DNA of 64,000 nucleotides. Source: Anthopleura xanthogrammica (lineage: Eukaryota > Cnidaria > Anthozoa > Actiniaria > Actiniidae). The stretch lies in NCBI GenBank assembly GCA_964019055.1, contig OZ025222.1, positions 1,223,501-1,287,500 on the forward strand. Reading direction: 5' to 3'. Shown here in pieces: positions 1 through 9,660 of the stretch. A program made the position numbers and the translations under genes. Each line of letters begins with the position of its first letter. The stretch's first letter is position 1. The notes under the pieces were generated by a model. That model worked only from the letters and a program-made list of their open reading frames with translations, had not been told where the DNA came from and ran no database searches.

Positions 1-240
1 CTCCATTAACTATGATCGCAACGAATCCAACTGCAATTCACCAGGCCTTACATCAGGGGATTTTTTTTAGAAATTTCTTCCTTCTATAGCAAATAGAAGG
101 GGGGAAACCTGGACTACAATATGAGATTTCACCTCTTTCGCCAAGTAATTAAAGACATGCAGGACAAGTGCAAATTACTTTTTCAAACTGATTTGATAAT
201 TTGCGAGATCTTCAAAGAAAAGTACTTCGGTCTGTCAAGA
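1..240. repeat. Partial tandem copy of the following TIR element
   Basis: Positions 8-240 resemble 318-520 at an offset of about 308 bases: both read CGCAACGAATC, AACTGCAA, ACATCAG, then A-rich tracts, GCAGGACAAGTGCAA/GCAGGAGAAGTGCAA and a TTTCAAA tract. This looks like a diverged partial duplicate of the element at 241-1114, cut by the window edge. Confidence 0.6.
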
Positions 241-1114
241 GGTTCTATGGCTTTTTTTCTGTCTGGCTTTTGAACAGCTGATTGGGATGTTATAACCTGT
301 TTTTAAACTCTCGTTGTGATTTACCGCAACGAATCGAACTGCAACTCACTAGGTAGTACATCAGAAGAAATTCTTTTTTTTTTTTTTTAGCAAATAGAAA
401 TTATTATAAATACAATATGTGATTTTGCCTCCAGCTTATGCCGAATTAAAGAGTGAAATGCAGGAGAAGTGCAAGCTGCATTTTCAAATCAGTTTGTTAT
501 TTGAAAATTGGTTATAAATTCAGTGTTCCAATTATTTCAATTGTTCACTTTCGTGCAAAAATAAAAGGAACGTGCAACATGCCTTGTGATCCTTGTAGTA
601 CTCCTAAAAACAGAAAAGAAACAATTACTAATGCAAGATGTTAATTCCAATGGGAAATCTGCTGTAACTATCATTGTTTTTCTATTGTCGGTCTAAGAAT
701 AAAAACCTTTAGTAATCTAAACCAGGCATTTTCATATTTTCAAGTAGTCAATTGAAATAATATAATCAGTTCGCAATCTGATTTTTAAATTTTGAGACAT
801 TTCACCCAAATTGTTGAAATTGTGGGACATGGCAACGGTAAGAAACGGGGAAGCTGGAACCATGATCTCTCGAAGGATTACAAACTGATATGAAAAAGCA
901 TTTCCGGCCACTTGTCATGCAAAAAGGCAAAATCAAATATTATATTTTATTTCTATTCGCATAAAATAAAATATTTTTTTCTGACGTACTGCCTAGTGAA
1001 TTGCAGTTCGATTCGTTGCAGTAAATCTTAACGAGAGTTAAGTAAACGTTTTTGGGAGCCAAAGCCCGGTTAAAACAACATAATTTGAAAGCCAGACAGA
1101 AAGACGTCATAGAC
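241..1114. mobile_element. Non-autonomous element with long terminal inverted repeats
   Basis: The arms are about 241-363 and 981-1114 and are imperfect reverse complements of each other. Shared blocks include TCTATG, TTTCTGTCTGGCTTT, ACTCTCGTT, the CGAATCGAACTGCAA core and the CTAGGTAGTACATCAG end. No transposase-like reading frame lies between the arms. The simplest reading is a MITE-like or foldback DNA element; target-site duplications were not resolved. Confidence 0.6.
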
Positions 1115-1328
1115 AAACGTTGAGCTAGTAGCTTGAAGTGGTAGCAGGTTATTCAATTAAAAAAATTCAGTCAGTGAATTGTACAAAATAACGGTTAAAT
1201 ATTTTTGGCCTCCAAAGATATACTTCTTTTATGAAGATTTCCAGCCATAAAACATCTATATAAAAATGCCAGTTAACATAGCTGGAGAAAAATCCAGTTA
1301 AGGCGGATATTTTAAAGCATTTTGGTAA

Positions 1329-1699
1329 ATTACTCTATCATCAAGAAATAATTTAGTCATGACTAGCTATAATTTACGTTCTTATGGATATAGGGCATTT
1401 TATTATGCAGCTCCTTATTTATGGAATTCCTTATCTCAAGATATTAAGACCGCTGGCTCGGTGTCCAAATTTAAATCTTTAATTAAGACTCACCTTTTTA
1501 GGGAAGCTTTTGATTAAGTTTATTCAATTTTATTAGGATTATTTTATTCAATATAGATACTATATATTAATTTATTAGCTAGAATTTTGTATATATCATT
1601 GACTCTTTAGAATTGTAGATATTATTTATTTATTTTTTGTAATTATTGTAAAGCACTATTGGGCTGTTTCAAGGAAATAGTGCTATAGAAATAAATAAA

Positions 1700-1770
<71 letters not shown>

Positions 1771-1790
1771 CATATTACTTGTGTCCCAAC
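1329..1790 (+). mobile_element. 5'-truncated non-LTR retrotransposon 3' end with (ATT)n tail
   Basis: Frame 1329-1517 ends with the signature of the C-terminal tail of many CR1/L2-type reverse transcriptases: SYGYRAF, AAPYLWNSL, SVSKFKSLIKTHLF, then a stop. A 3' region with TTGTAAAGCAC and the end AGTGCTATAGAAATAAATAAAG runs directly into an (ATT)n tract at about 1700-1770. The element is dead: only about 60 codons remain. Family knowledge: such 3' ends characteristically terminate in short tandem repeats, which probably seeded the microsatellite. Confidence 0.8.
1700..1770. repeat. (ATT)n microsatellite
   Basis: About 23 near-perfect ATT units follow the retrotransposon 3' end directly. Confidence 0.95.
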
Positions 1791-2021
1791 CTCCCAAGCC
1801 TTTAAGAAAAAAGCCTGTCGCGAATGATAAGTTAAAAAAATACTTGGCGTGAGGAAAAATCGCCAAAAACAACACAAAATGTATCCAAAAAATCTTTAAG
1901 TCCTAAATCTTAGGGTAAAAAAACACTATTTTCACAGAAAATTCATGGTTCATTTTAATTTTGTTAAGAAGCGAAGGTGCTTGTTGATGATAGGATATAA
2001 GCAAGGTTCATTGTTTAAATA

Positions 2022-2082
2022 ATATATATGTAAAGGTGGTCTACATGGAAAATCGTAGCCTAACAGGTTCTTAATCACTACC
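2022..2082. repeat. Left direct repeat flanking a foldback element
   Basis: About 55 bases (ATATGTAAAGGTGGTCTA ... GGTTCTTAATCACTA) recur at 2653-2710 on the other side of the inverted repeat, with a few mismatches. Confidence 0.7.
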
Positions 2083-2207
2083 TTATTACATTGATTCTGA
2101 TCAACAATGGATGATTGGAACAAGTATTCAATATGCTAAAGTCAAACCAAAGAACTAGTGGGTTTTCTAAAGGAATTTTTGTGTATTTAAAAACAAATTA
2201 CGAATAA

Positions 2208-2664
2208 TTTACATATTATCTTATTCGCTGTGGCTATATGCCCGGCAGCCGGTCACGATCTCAAATAGACTAAATACCCGGCAGTCCAAACTTTCGCCAA
2301 TAACTTTGTGAAAACGTTATCAAAGCGAATCAAACTAGTCTATCTTTGTTTAGAAATGTCAAGCGCTTCTCGTGGGCTACATGGATCGGTCATTTGGCTT
2401 TTCGATTTTTCTAGGTATAGTACACAATCGAGCGCTAGCAGTATATAGCGTAAACAATTTCTAAAGGCCAACGGCCCCTAAACCGATCCATGTAGCTCAC
2501 GAGAAGCGTCTGACATTTCTAAACAAAGATAGACTAGTTTGATTCGCTTTGATAACGTTTTCACAAAGTTATTGGCGATAGTTTGGACTGCCGGGCATTT
2601 AGTCTATTTGAGATCGTGACCGGCTGCCGGGCATATAGCCACAGCGAATAAGATAATATGTAAA
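2208..2664. mobile_element. Foldback element with about 183-bp inverted arms
   Basis: Arm 2208-2390 is a near-perfect reverse complement of 2482-2664. The arm ends are TTTACATATTATC and GATAATATGTAAA, and the arms carry GGCTATATGCCCGGCAGCC. The loop is about 90 bases. Transcribed, it would form a hairpin of more than 180 bp. There is no coding sequence. Confidence 0.9.
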
Positions 2665-2710
2665 GGTAGTCTAATGGAAAATCTTCGCCTAAAAGGTTCT
2701 TAATCACTAG
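2653..2710. repeat. Right direct repeat flanking the foldback element
   Basis: Matches 2022-2082, including GGTTCTTAATCACTA. It overlaps the last bases of the right arm. Confidence 0.7.
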
Positions 2711-3208
2711 GTTTATATCTGTGGGTTTTTACTGTAGATGGCAACATCGAGATTCAAATGTTTACTGTCATTTTATAAAGATATGAAAATATAATATTTT
2801 TTAAACAATCATTTCAAAAAGACAAAGGAGTAAATAATTAACTACTTAACTATGGAGGGTGTAGGTGACATAGGACGAACGAACCCCGACGATGTGAATC
2901 TTCTATCGTATAAAATATATACAGTCATTGTCAAAAAGGTTGTTCTGTGAAAAAAGAGTTAAAGACCAAAAGAAGTATCACGTGATGATTTGTTTATTTA
3001 TTTTAAAGGATATAAATTCTGGTTTCAAACTCTAAAATAAGTAACAATGAACAGAGAATAATAATGATTAACTCTACTTATACAATAATTGCTGATATCG
3101 AGCATTTAGAGCGAGTGTATTAGGTATCACGTGACATTTGTTTTAGAAACAAATACACGGAATAATTGTTATTTCTTAGCAGATATTTATAGTTATGCTG
3201 GACTTTGT
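2711..3208. other. Intergenic DNA with a short dispersed repeat
   Basis: No gene was seen. About 2928-2985 (TTGTCAAAAAGGTTGT ... TTAAAGACCAAAAGAA) matches 46509-46570, so it is a fragment of an interspersed repeat. Confidence 0.6.
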
Positions 3209-4795
3209 TCAAGCTATGCAGTTATCTGTTTTACAAGCTCTTATTTCACAAGGGGAAGGCTTGTTTTTGAAAGTCCTGGCGCAACCTTCGAGAATACTCT
3301 TGTACATATCATAAGGCATACAACCTCGTCTGTACTTGCGAACAAAGTTTTCGAAGAAGCAGACGTCTGTTGAATTTTCACACGTGTTTGGCTTGCTTTT
3401 ACATGTACAATCATATTCTGAAACCATGCTAAAGCATCCTGGACAAACCAGAGCATTAACTGTAAAAGAAATTCAATGAAAAAAATATGATTTTAGCCGT
3501 TCATCCTCATCCTCCTCCTCCTCCTTCTCATCATCATCATCATCGTCGTCATCATCATCATCGTCGTCGTCCTCATCATCATCAACATCGTCGTCATCAT
3601 CATCATCGTCGTCGTCGTCGTCATCATCGTCGTCGTCGTCCTCATCATTATCCTCATCACCATCATCATCATCGTCCTCCTCCTCCTCATCATCGTCGTC
3701 ATCATCATCATCATCATCGTCGTCATCGTCGTCGTCGTCGACATCATCATCGTCCTCATCAGCTTTAGTTTTTTTCCTTTTTTCTATAAGAGTGTAAACC
3801 TGCCTGTCGCATAGTGTCCCATCGGTCCGGTGAGAGCTGGATGACTTCATTACAATGTTAGTCTAAAGGTCTTGGAATTCTAAAGATGCTCAAATACCGT
3901 CAATCTTTAATCTCACCTATTGTTTTTTTAGTTCACGAAGTCGAAAATAGTGATAAATAAGCAAAAAGGGTTAAGATTTGGTAACAATAGAACGTCAATT
4001 CACCACTTTCACATTCCCATAATACTTTGCGTTTTGGGGGGCAACAATAGCAAAAACTGTTTGATAATTCAAAAAATTTCGTTGGGATGTTGAGTACATT
4101 TACTATTATCATTGAAAAATCCAGTATCAGATTAATCAGAGTTAATTCCACACACATGGGAGAATGGAACGTTTGGTGTTACAGACAATGTATGGACTTA
4201 CCAAGAAATGTCATGACTTTTGCTAGTAAACCTGTTCAAATTTCTTTTTTTCTGTTTTTTTTTTTTGTGAATTCTGATAGAATCTATCATAGATGCATGT
4301 GTTTTTATATATTTTTTCTTCAATTCTTATTAATCTTCATGGTAATATTAACGATTTTGTGTCGTTGTTGCCCCCCAAAAACGCAAAGCATTATGGGGAT
4401 GTGAAAGTGGTCAATACAAGACAATACTATTTTCAAATGCTCGAGCAGAAATACTTTGTTTGACAGGTTTTACTAGTGACAACACTTGCACATGGCAGAG
4501 GATCCTGTAAAAAAAACCCGAGGGATCCCGAAAATCCTTCCTTGACCAATTTTCTTGTCAAATCGTTTAGACACACGAGCAAAAGATGGACGGCAGAGTT
4601 AGCTGTTCCTCACCTCCCCACTTCTTGAACGTGGCCTATTATTGATGTTTGAAATTTTCTTGAAAAACTGAGATTGTGCTCCCTGTACATAAAGTGACTC
4701 TTCCAGAATAGAGAGCATGGTTTTCTGGTGCATTTTAACGTACCTTGTAGGACGATGACTAGTAAAGCAACGCAGATGATGACCAAAAACTTCAT
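3209..4795 (-). CDS. Small secreted cysteine-rich protein, Ly6/uPAR (three-finger)-like, paralogue 1
   Basis: Two exons. Exon 1 (4795 to 4744) encodes a start Met and a hydrophobic signal peptide (MKFLVIICVALLVIVLQ). Exon 2 (3459 to 3209) begins after TTTCTTTTACAG, in the same phase as the GTACG donor. The 100-residue product has a mature part starting NALVCPGCF with 11 cysteines and ending ACKTDNCIA: a C-x2-C start and a C-x4-C end. Family knowledge: this spacing suits the three-finger LU fold, often membrane-anchored or secreted; no GPI signal or transmembrane segment is visible. The 1.28-kb intron holds a CAT/CGT repeat and a TIR element. It is paralogous to 7181-7819 in exon structure, signal and intron start. 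Function is unknown, and a specific ligand or toxin role should not be assumed. Confidence 0.75.
3490..3770. repeat. CAT/CGT trinucleotide repeat
   Basis: About 270 bases of interrupted CAT, CGT and CCT triplets within the intron of the first Ly6-like gene. It creates open frames on both strands (poly-Asp on minus, poly-His/Arg on plus) that are not genes. Confidence 0.95.
3996..4412. mobile_element. TIR element inside the Ly6-like gene intron
   Basis: About 3996-4050 is the reverse complement of 4358-4412 with few mismatches. The shared core is CCACTTTCACAT followed by CCCATAAT, TTTGCGTTTT and GGGGGGCAACAA. The interior has no gene. It fits a short non-autonomous DNA transposon. Confidence 0.65.
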
Positions 4796-5030
4796 GATTC
4801 GCAAGATACAACAGTCCTGCAATTTTTCAAATTGTCGATTAATAAAAGAATATTTCTTGCACATAACAATTGAAATAATGATAAGAATAATAGCTAGCCC
4901 TTGGTCTATTGAATACCACACTCATAAGTAATATTTAAGTTGAATTAATGAATTGAGTATATAAAGAAATAGGGAGGAAAATAATAAATAAAAAGGAGTT
5001 AGAAAAACGAGGCTAAGTGAACCCAGATTT

Positions 5031-5391
5031 AGACCGAATGCCAATATGGCCGCCATGAATTGATTTTCAGAAATTAAAACCTAATCTTAAAAAATAAGCA
5101 CCACCATCAAAAAGAGAGAGCAGAAATGTATTTTTGGAAAGTTTCATTGCTATTTGGAATCAATATTACAGAGATTTTTATGTGTTCAGTGATCTGTTTC
5201 CTTGCTAGACTCGTTGTGGTGTTTTTCACATTCTAAAATTCTCACAACTTCTCAAGAATTTAATATTTTTGTCTCAAACTTTCTAAATTTGTTGATGTCA
5301 TTCTAATCTATAATTTTAATGTAGTGGTCAACTAAAATATGAATTTAAAGAATTATGATAGTGAAGTGTCGGCCATATTGGCATTCGGTCA
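5031..5391. mobile_element. Probable MITE with about 22-bp TIRs
   Basis: GACCGAATGCCAATATGGCC at 5032 reappears inverted at 5368-5390. The interior of about 310 bases is AT-rich and non-coding. It lies between the two Ly6-like genes. Confidence 0.55.
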
Positions 5392-6350
5392 ATTCGGGAA
5401 AACATTCTGCAAATAATCCAAAATTCAGAAATTGCTTACCAAGTGTAGTGATTAACTTTTACAATGTTCTTTCGATGTCTGCAATTGGACTTGGTTTTAA
5501 AAATAGCTATCCTTTTAAGATGCTTGTCTATAAAGTAACGGAAGCAATGTGTTAATTAAATTATCAAGAATTAACTGGTATTTGATTCCACGAAAAACAT
5601 GAACCAGGAATGAAAATCACCTGTGTTGCTTGCCTTTACCTTCGTACCACTGACACAATGCCTTTGTTCCCTGTATGACACGTGCTGTGAGGAATTCGAG
5701 TCACGGAATTTGGAGTCTCTAAACTAAAATGTTCATACCTAAATGACACGGTTTAATTAAGAATTGGAGGTCCGTGGAATCATTAAACTAGTACACAAAA
5801 TGTGAAAGAAGCAGACAGAAAACTGGTATCGACATACACCATACACTACACGTACCTGCATTGGGCAGTTTTTGGATTTTGAGTAGGGGGTCACCAATTC
5901 AAGAAGATGCAATTTTCGCTATACTAACAAACTAATTCCAAGCTAGACAAGAGGTGGTCACGGGTACCCTGAATACTAAATCTATTTCAATCTCGATAGC
6001 TCAAAGTCTGTAGTCCGCAAATACGTGTCACCCAGAACAATAGAATAAAGTTTTCTAGTGATGAACTATTGTCGGCCTTGACGGGCAACGTCCCACATAT
6101 ACTACGTGTATATTCAAACCCGTGAACCAACAAAAGATGTAAGAGATGTTCACAACAAAAGCTACAAGAAAAATAGATTTAAAAATCAAGTAAATCGTTT
6201 GACTAGTGAATAAATCGTTGCGAACCCTTCCAAAAAAGACAGAGAAAGCAAAACCCGAAACTACCGAAACAAGTGAACATAAAATCTTCTTCTTGAACCG
6301 ACAAATTTCTTCTTGCGGCCTCAACAACATAAATTATCAATTCGAATCTT
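5392..6350. other. Intergenic, no feature recognised
   Basis: AT-rich sequence between the Ly6-like genes. Short open frames lack splice context, domain signatures or coding bias. Confidence 0.5.
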
Positions 6351-6355
6351 TTCCT

Positions 6356-6445
6356 CTCGGCCTCTACCGAGTAAACTCACCCGTATCCTACTCTCGGCCT
6401 TTACCGAGCAACTTTATAAAATCTTGACTCTCGGCCATCTCCGAG
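6356..6445. repeat. Three short CTCGG/CCGAG stem-loops
   Basis: CTCGG-6 nt-CCGAG occurs at 6356-6371, 6393-6408 and 6430-6445, at a spacing of about 37 bases. A degraded relative (GCTCGACCATCATCGAGT) lies near 6625. Confidence 0.6.
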
Positions 6446-6449
6446 TGAA

Positions 6450-7180
6450 TTTTTCGAATGATTTTGGTCAAAATGTTCCCAAGTAGAGCTGTTTGGATTT
6501 TCACGAGGTCAACCACAAAGGAAACTAGTTCAAATGTCCAAACGTAATTCTAGAGACGAGCAAAGAAAGGAGAACGAGTTTTACCTTGTATCCTCATGGT
6601 GCAGCACTACAAGGAATTATCTACGCTCGACCATCATCGAGTAAGGATGTGTCGTGTTCGTCTTGAAAGAAGGAGCTCTGTAAAACTGCTGTACTTCATA
6701 GTCCAAGATGGGAAACCAAAACGGCGCAACTGTTAGCTTCGCCATTATGCAACTGTGCACGTATTTCTTTATTACATTCCCACGATGAATAACATTTTTC
6801 ATTCTACTAATATGCACGTGTTCTGCCGATATTTATACTTGTTGTTACGCATGGTTGCACATTAAATATTTCCAGTGTCAGTTACACAAAGGTTTTCAAT
6901 TAACTACAATTTTCAAGATATTTTCCATATGCTATTACAGTTTTAGAGGACATATTTCCAAGATGGCGTCCATTTCGTCCCTTAAAACAGTCCTACAATA
7001 CACTGCCATGACAACTTGACCCATTTTCCCCTCAACCTAGGAATGACTAATTATTGCGCGTCGGAGTTTTGGCTTCTGACACAAAAACCGAGATTGGGCT
7101 ACCTGTGGTCCAAGAACTACATACACTCGTTTGTGAATCATTGTTATTTATTAGATATTAACATTTATGTTGAAAGTTGT
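6450..7180. other. Intergenic, downstream of the second Ly6-like gene
   Basis: No gene was recognised. One copy of the dispersed GATTGGGCTACCTGTGG motif lies near 7104. Confidence 0.5.
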
Positions 7181-7819
7181 TCAAGCAAAGCAGTTATCTG
7201 ATTGACAGGCTCTGAATTCACAATCTGAGCCCGACCGGGTGCAACCAGCATCAAGGCTCTCGAACAGAGAGTGATCCAAGCAGTATCGCATGTACTTGTG
7301 TTTCATGCGGTAAAACGAGCACACATCCGACTGCCCGGTACACCTTTTCGGTTGGGCTTTAGAGTTACAGTCATCCTCTGATACCATGCTAAAGCATTCT
7401 GGGCAAACCAGAGCATCAGCTGTAAAAGAAATTGAATGAATGATTTTCTGTCCTCGATGAGATACCTAGCTCAATGGAGGAGAGGAGAGGAGAGGAGAGG
7501 AGAGGAGAGGAGAGGAGAGGAGAGGAGAGGAGAGGAGAGGAGAGGAATGTGTGAGACAGCTGCGTATGACCATCTTAGGGAATTTCCTGCGTGTGTTTCA
7601 ATAGAATTTTTTGGAAAAACTTTTTGACAAAAGAGAGATACATATAGAGATGAAAAATGAAATATTGATTTTCAAAAATCCTTTTAAGACAGAGATTGGG
7701 CTCCCTGTGCATAAAGTGACTCTTCCAGAGTTGAAAGCCTAGTTACGTTATCTGGTGCATTTTAACGTACCTTGTAGAATGATGACTAGTAAAGTAACGG
7801 TGATGATTTGAAGCTTCAT
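7181..7819 (-). CDS. Small secreted cysteine-rich protein, Ly6/uPAR (three-finger)-like, paralogue 2
   Basis: Two exons. Exon 1 (7819 to 7771) encodes the signal peptide MKLQIITVTLLVIILQ and ends at a GTACG donor. Exon 2 (7419 to 7181) starts after TTTCTTTTACAG and stops with TGA. The product is 95 residues. The mature part starts ADALVCPECF, has 10 cysteines and ends ACQSDNCFA. It aligns with the gene at 3209-4795 along its length (CFSMVSE, the DVC block, the final DNC), but the second loop has diverged strongly and this copy lacks the extra Cys of the DCTCK motif. The intron holds a GGAGA microsatellite. Family knowledge suggests a secreted or surface LU-domain protein; the partner is unknown. 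Confidence 0.75.
7469..7546. repeat. (GGAGA)n microsatellite
   Basis: About 15 tandem GGAGA units in the intron of the second Ly6-like gene. Confidence 0.95.
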
Positions 7820-9548
7820 GATTCGTGCTGGCTTTCAACTTTGCTGCGTGCTGCAAATTTATAAAATGTCAATAAATACAGGATTATTTCTTGCACACAA
7901 ATTTAAAAAATACAAAACATTATATAACATTCTTGGGATTCTTTTGGGAATTTGATTGGCTGAAAGCAGTGGTATTTCTGAAATGTAGATATTTCAAAAT
8001 GGGTAGAAAACAAAAGACTTTTTCTCATCCAATCAGCGCGCGCCACAGGATTCCCATAAATGTTTATGTACATAGAAAACTTTAACGAAAACTTCAGCTG
8101 TCCACCATCTTTGTTTGGTTGGAAAATCGTCTCTTTTCTTAAGTTTGAAGTGTTAAGGGAAACGAAACCACTGTTAACATCAGTAAGAACATTTAAAGAA
8201 TCATTTTGTGGATTTTCTGGACGAACAAAAAAGATTTTTGAGACGACTAGACATTTTTAAAGAAACTCGCTTAAGAGTAGAAGACCTGGAAAACTACGAA
8301 TGGTTTATGCCAAATTATCCAGAAAGCAAGCTCTGCTAACAAAAGCGATATCTATTTATATGGAGCAGTAGCTAAAGAGGACTCAAGGGAATTATGTGCA
8401 GACCTGATGAATTCTAGACCTATAACATTTGATCGATGGAACACGATAAGCTTAATTTTTTTTGTGATTGATTTGCTTTTCAACTGATTGCACGAGCCGG
8501 TAAGCTTATATTCTTAGTAAATTTTAGGTCTTGATATCAAACAAATAATAGCATTGTCTGTACATGATATTTAGCATAAACACCACTCATAATATTTCAA
8601 AATCGTTTCAGTAATATTTCACTCAAATGTTGGTGGGAGAGGTTGGGGTGGTGATGATGATGGATGCTGACGATAACAAGTGAATTAAGATGATGATAGT
8701 AACAACGTTGATGATAATCATGATCTAATAGCAATAACAACAGCAGTAACAATAATAGTATTAAAAAAAACTTCTAAATTCCAATTGGAGTCCAGTAAAA
8801 TGAGAGTCATTTCGTGAAATTCACTGTAAATTACCATTTTTTTTTTAATTATCAAAAGTCCGATCCAAATTACCTCCTACGATTGATCATAGAATGTTAA
8901 AAACTACAGAACACGAATAAACAGCAATAAAGTAATCACCCTTAATGACTTTCGAGGTAAATAAATCCTCCACCGAGTTCCAGAGCTCAGCTATTGACCC
9001 CAAAACATTTTCATTAAGTAGGTAAAATTGGCAATTAATAGTGTTATGTACAAAAAAGCCGAAAAGTATATTACAGGAACAACGAAGTGGTGAATGACTT
9101 CCCACTCGGGGATTGCATGGGCGAAATTACTCCTTTTACCCTAATAACAATTATGTATATTGGTGTAGCGTATCATAAAATTGCACCTTTGATATATTGA
9201 TGCATGTTTCGTAATTAATTAGCAATTAGCAATATAACTCTAATGTAACTATAAAATATCCTGACTGCATGAATTCTGCTTGGTCCATTCCAACTGCCCG
9301 CTAGTCGGCTTTTTTCAAAGTATTAGAATTTGCGAATAATCATCATACTTTGCTCGCTCGTTAGGCGATAATAGTATTTTTTTCCATTTATATGGACTGT
9401 TTTGTTATTTAGGAATGAATGAACTCGGCCCGGTAAATTTCATTGAGGGAAGTCAAAAACGCCAGACTTTTGAAGTCGGTAGTTTGCAAAAATATCAATT
9501 TCAGTGAAAAGCGCTGTAATGTAACTTATTGAGCGTTATAACGATAAA
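7820..9548. other. Intergenic, no gene recognised
   Basis: AT-rich. A short imperfect TGATGATG/ACAACAG-like tract lies at about 8640-8760. Open frames are short and show no domain signature. Confidence 0.5.
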
Positions 9549-9660
9549 TAAAGGTAATTGAGCTGAATGGAATGCAATTTGGTCTGAAATCGCACTGCTG
9601 AGAGCCAATCAGATTGCAGGATTTGCTAGTGATTTCAAAATGGATATAATCAACAAAAAT
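9549..9660. mobile_element. Short MITE related to 19815-20318
   Basis: The left part (TAATTGAGCTGAATGGA, GCAATTTGGTCTGA) and the right part (GAGCCAATCAGATTGCAGG, GATTTCAAAATGGATATAAT) match the two ends of the element at 19815-20318, with almost no interior. It looks like an internal-deletion derivative. Confidence 0.65.

Noticed and set aside
3473..3850. Acidic poly-Asp minus-strand protein
   Set aside because: It comes from a CAT/CGT trinucleotide tract inside an intron.
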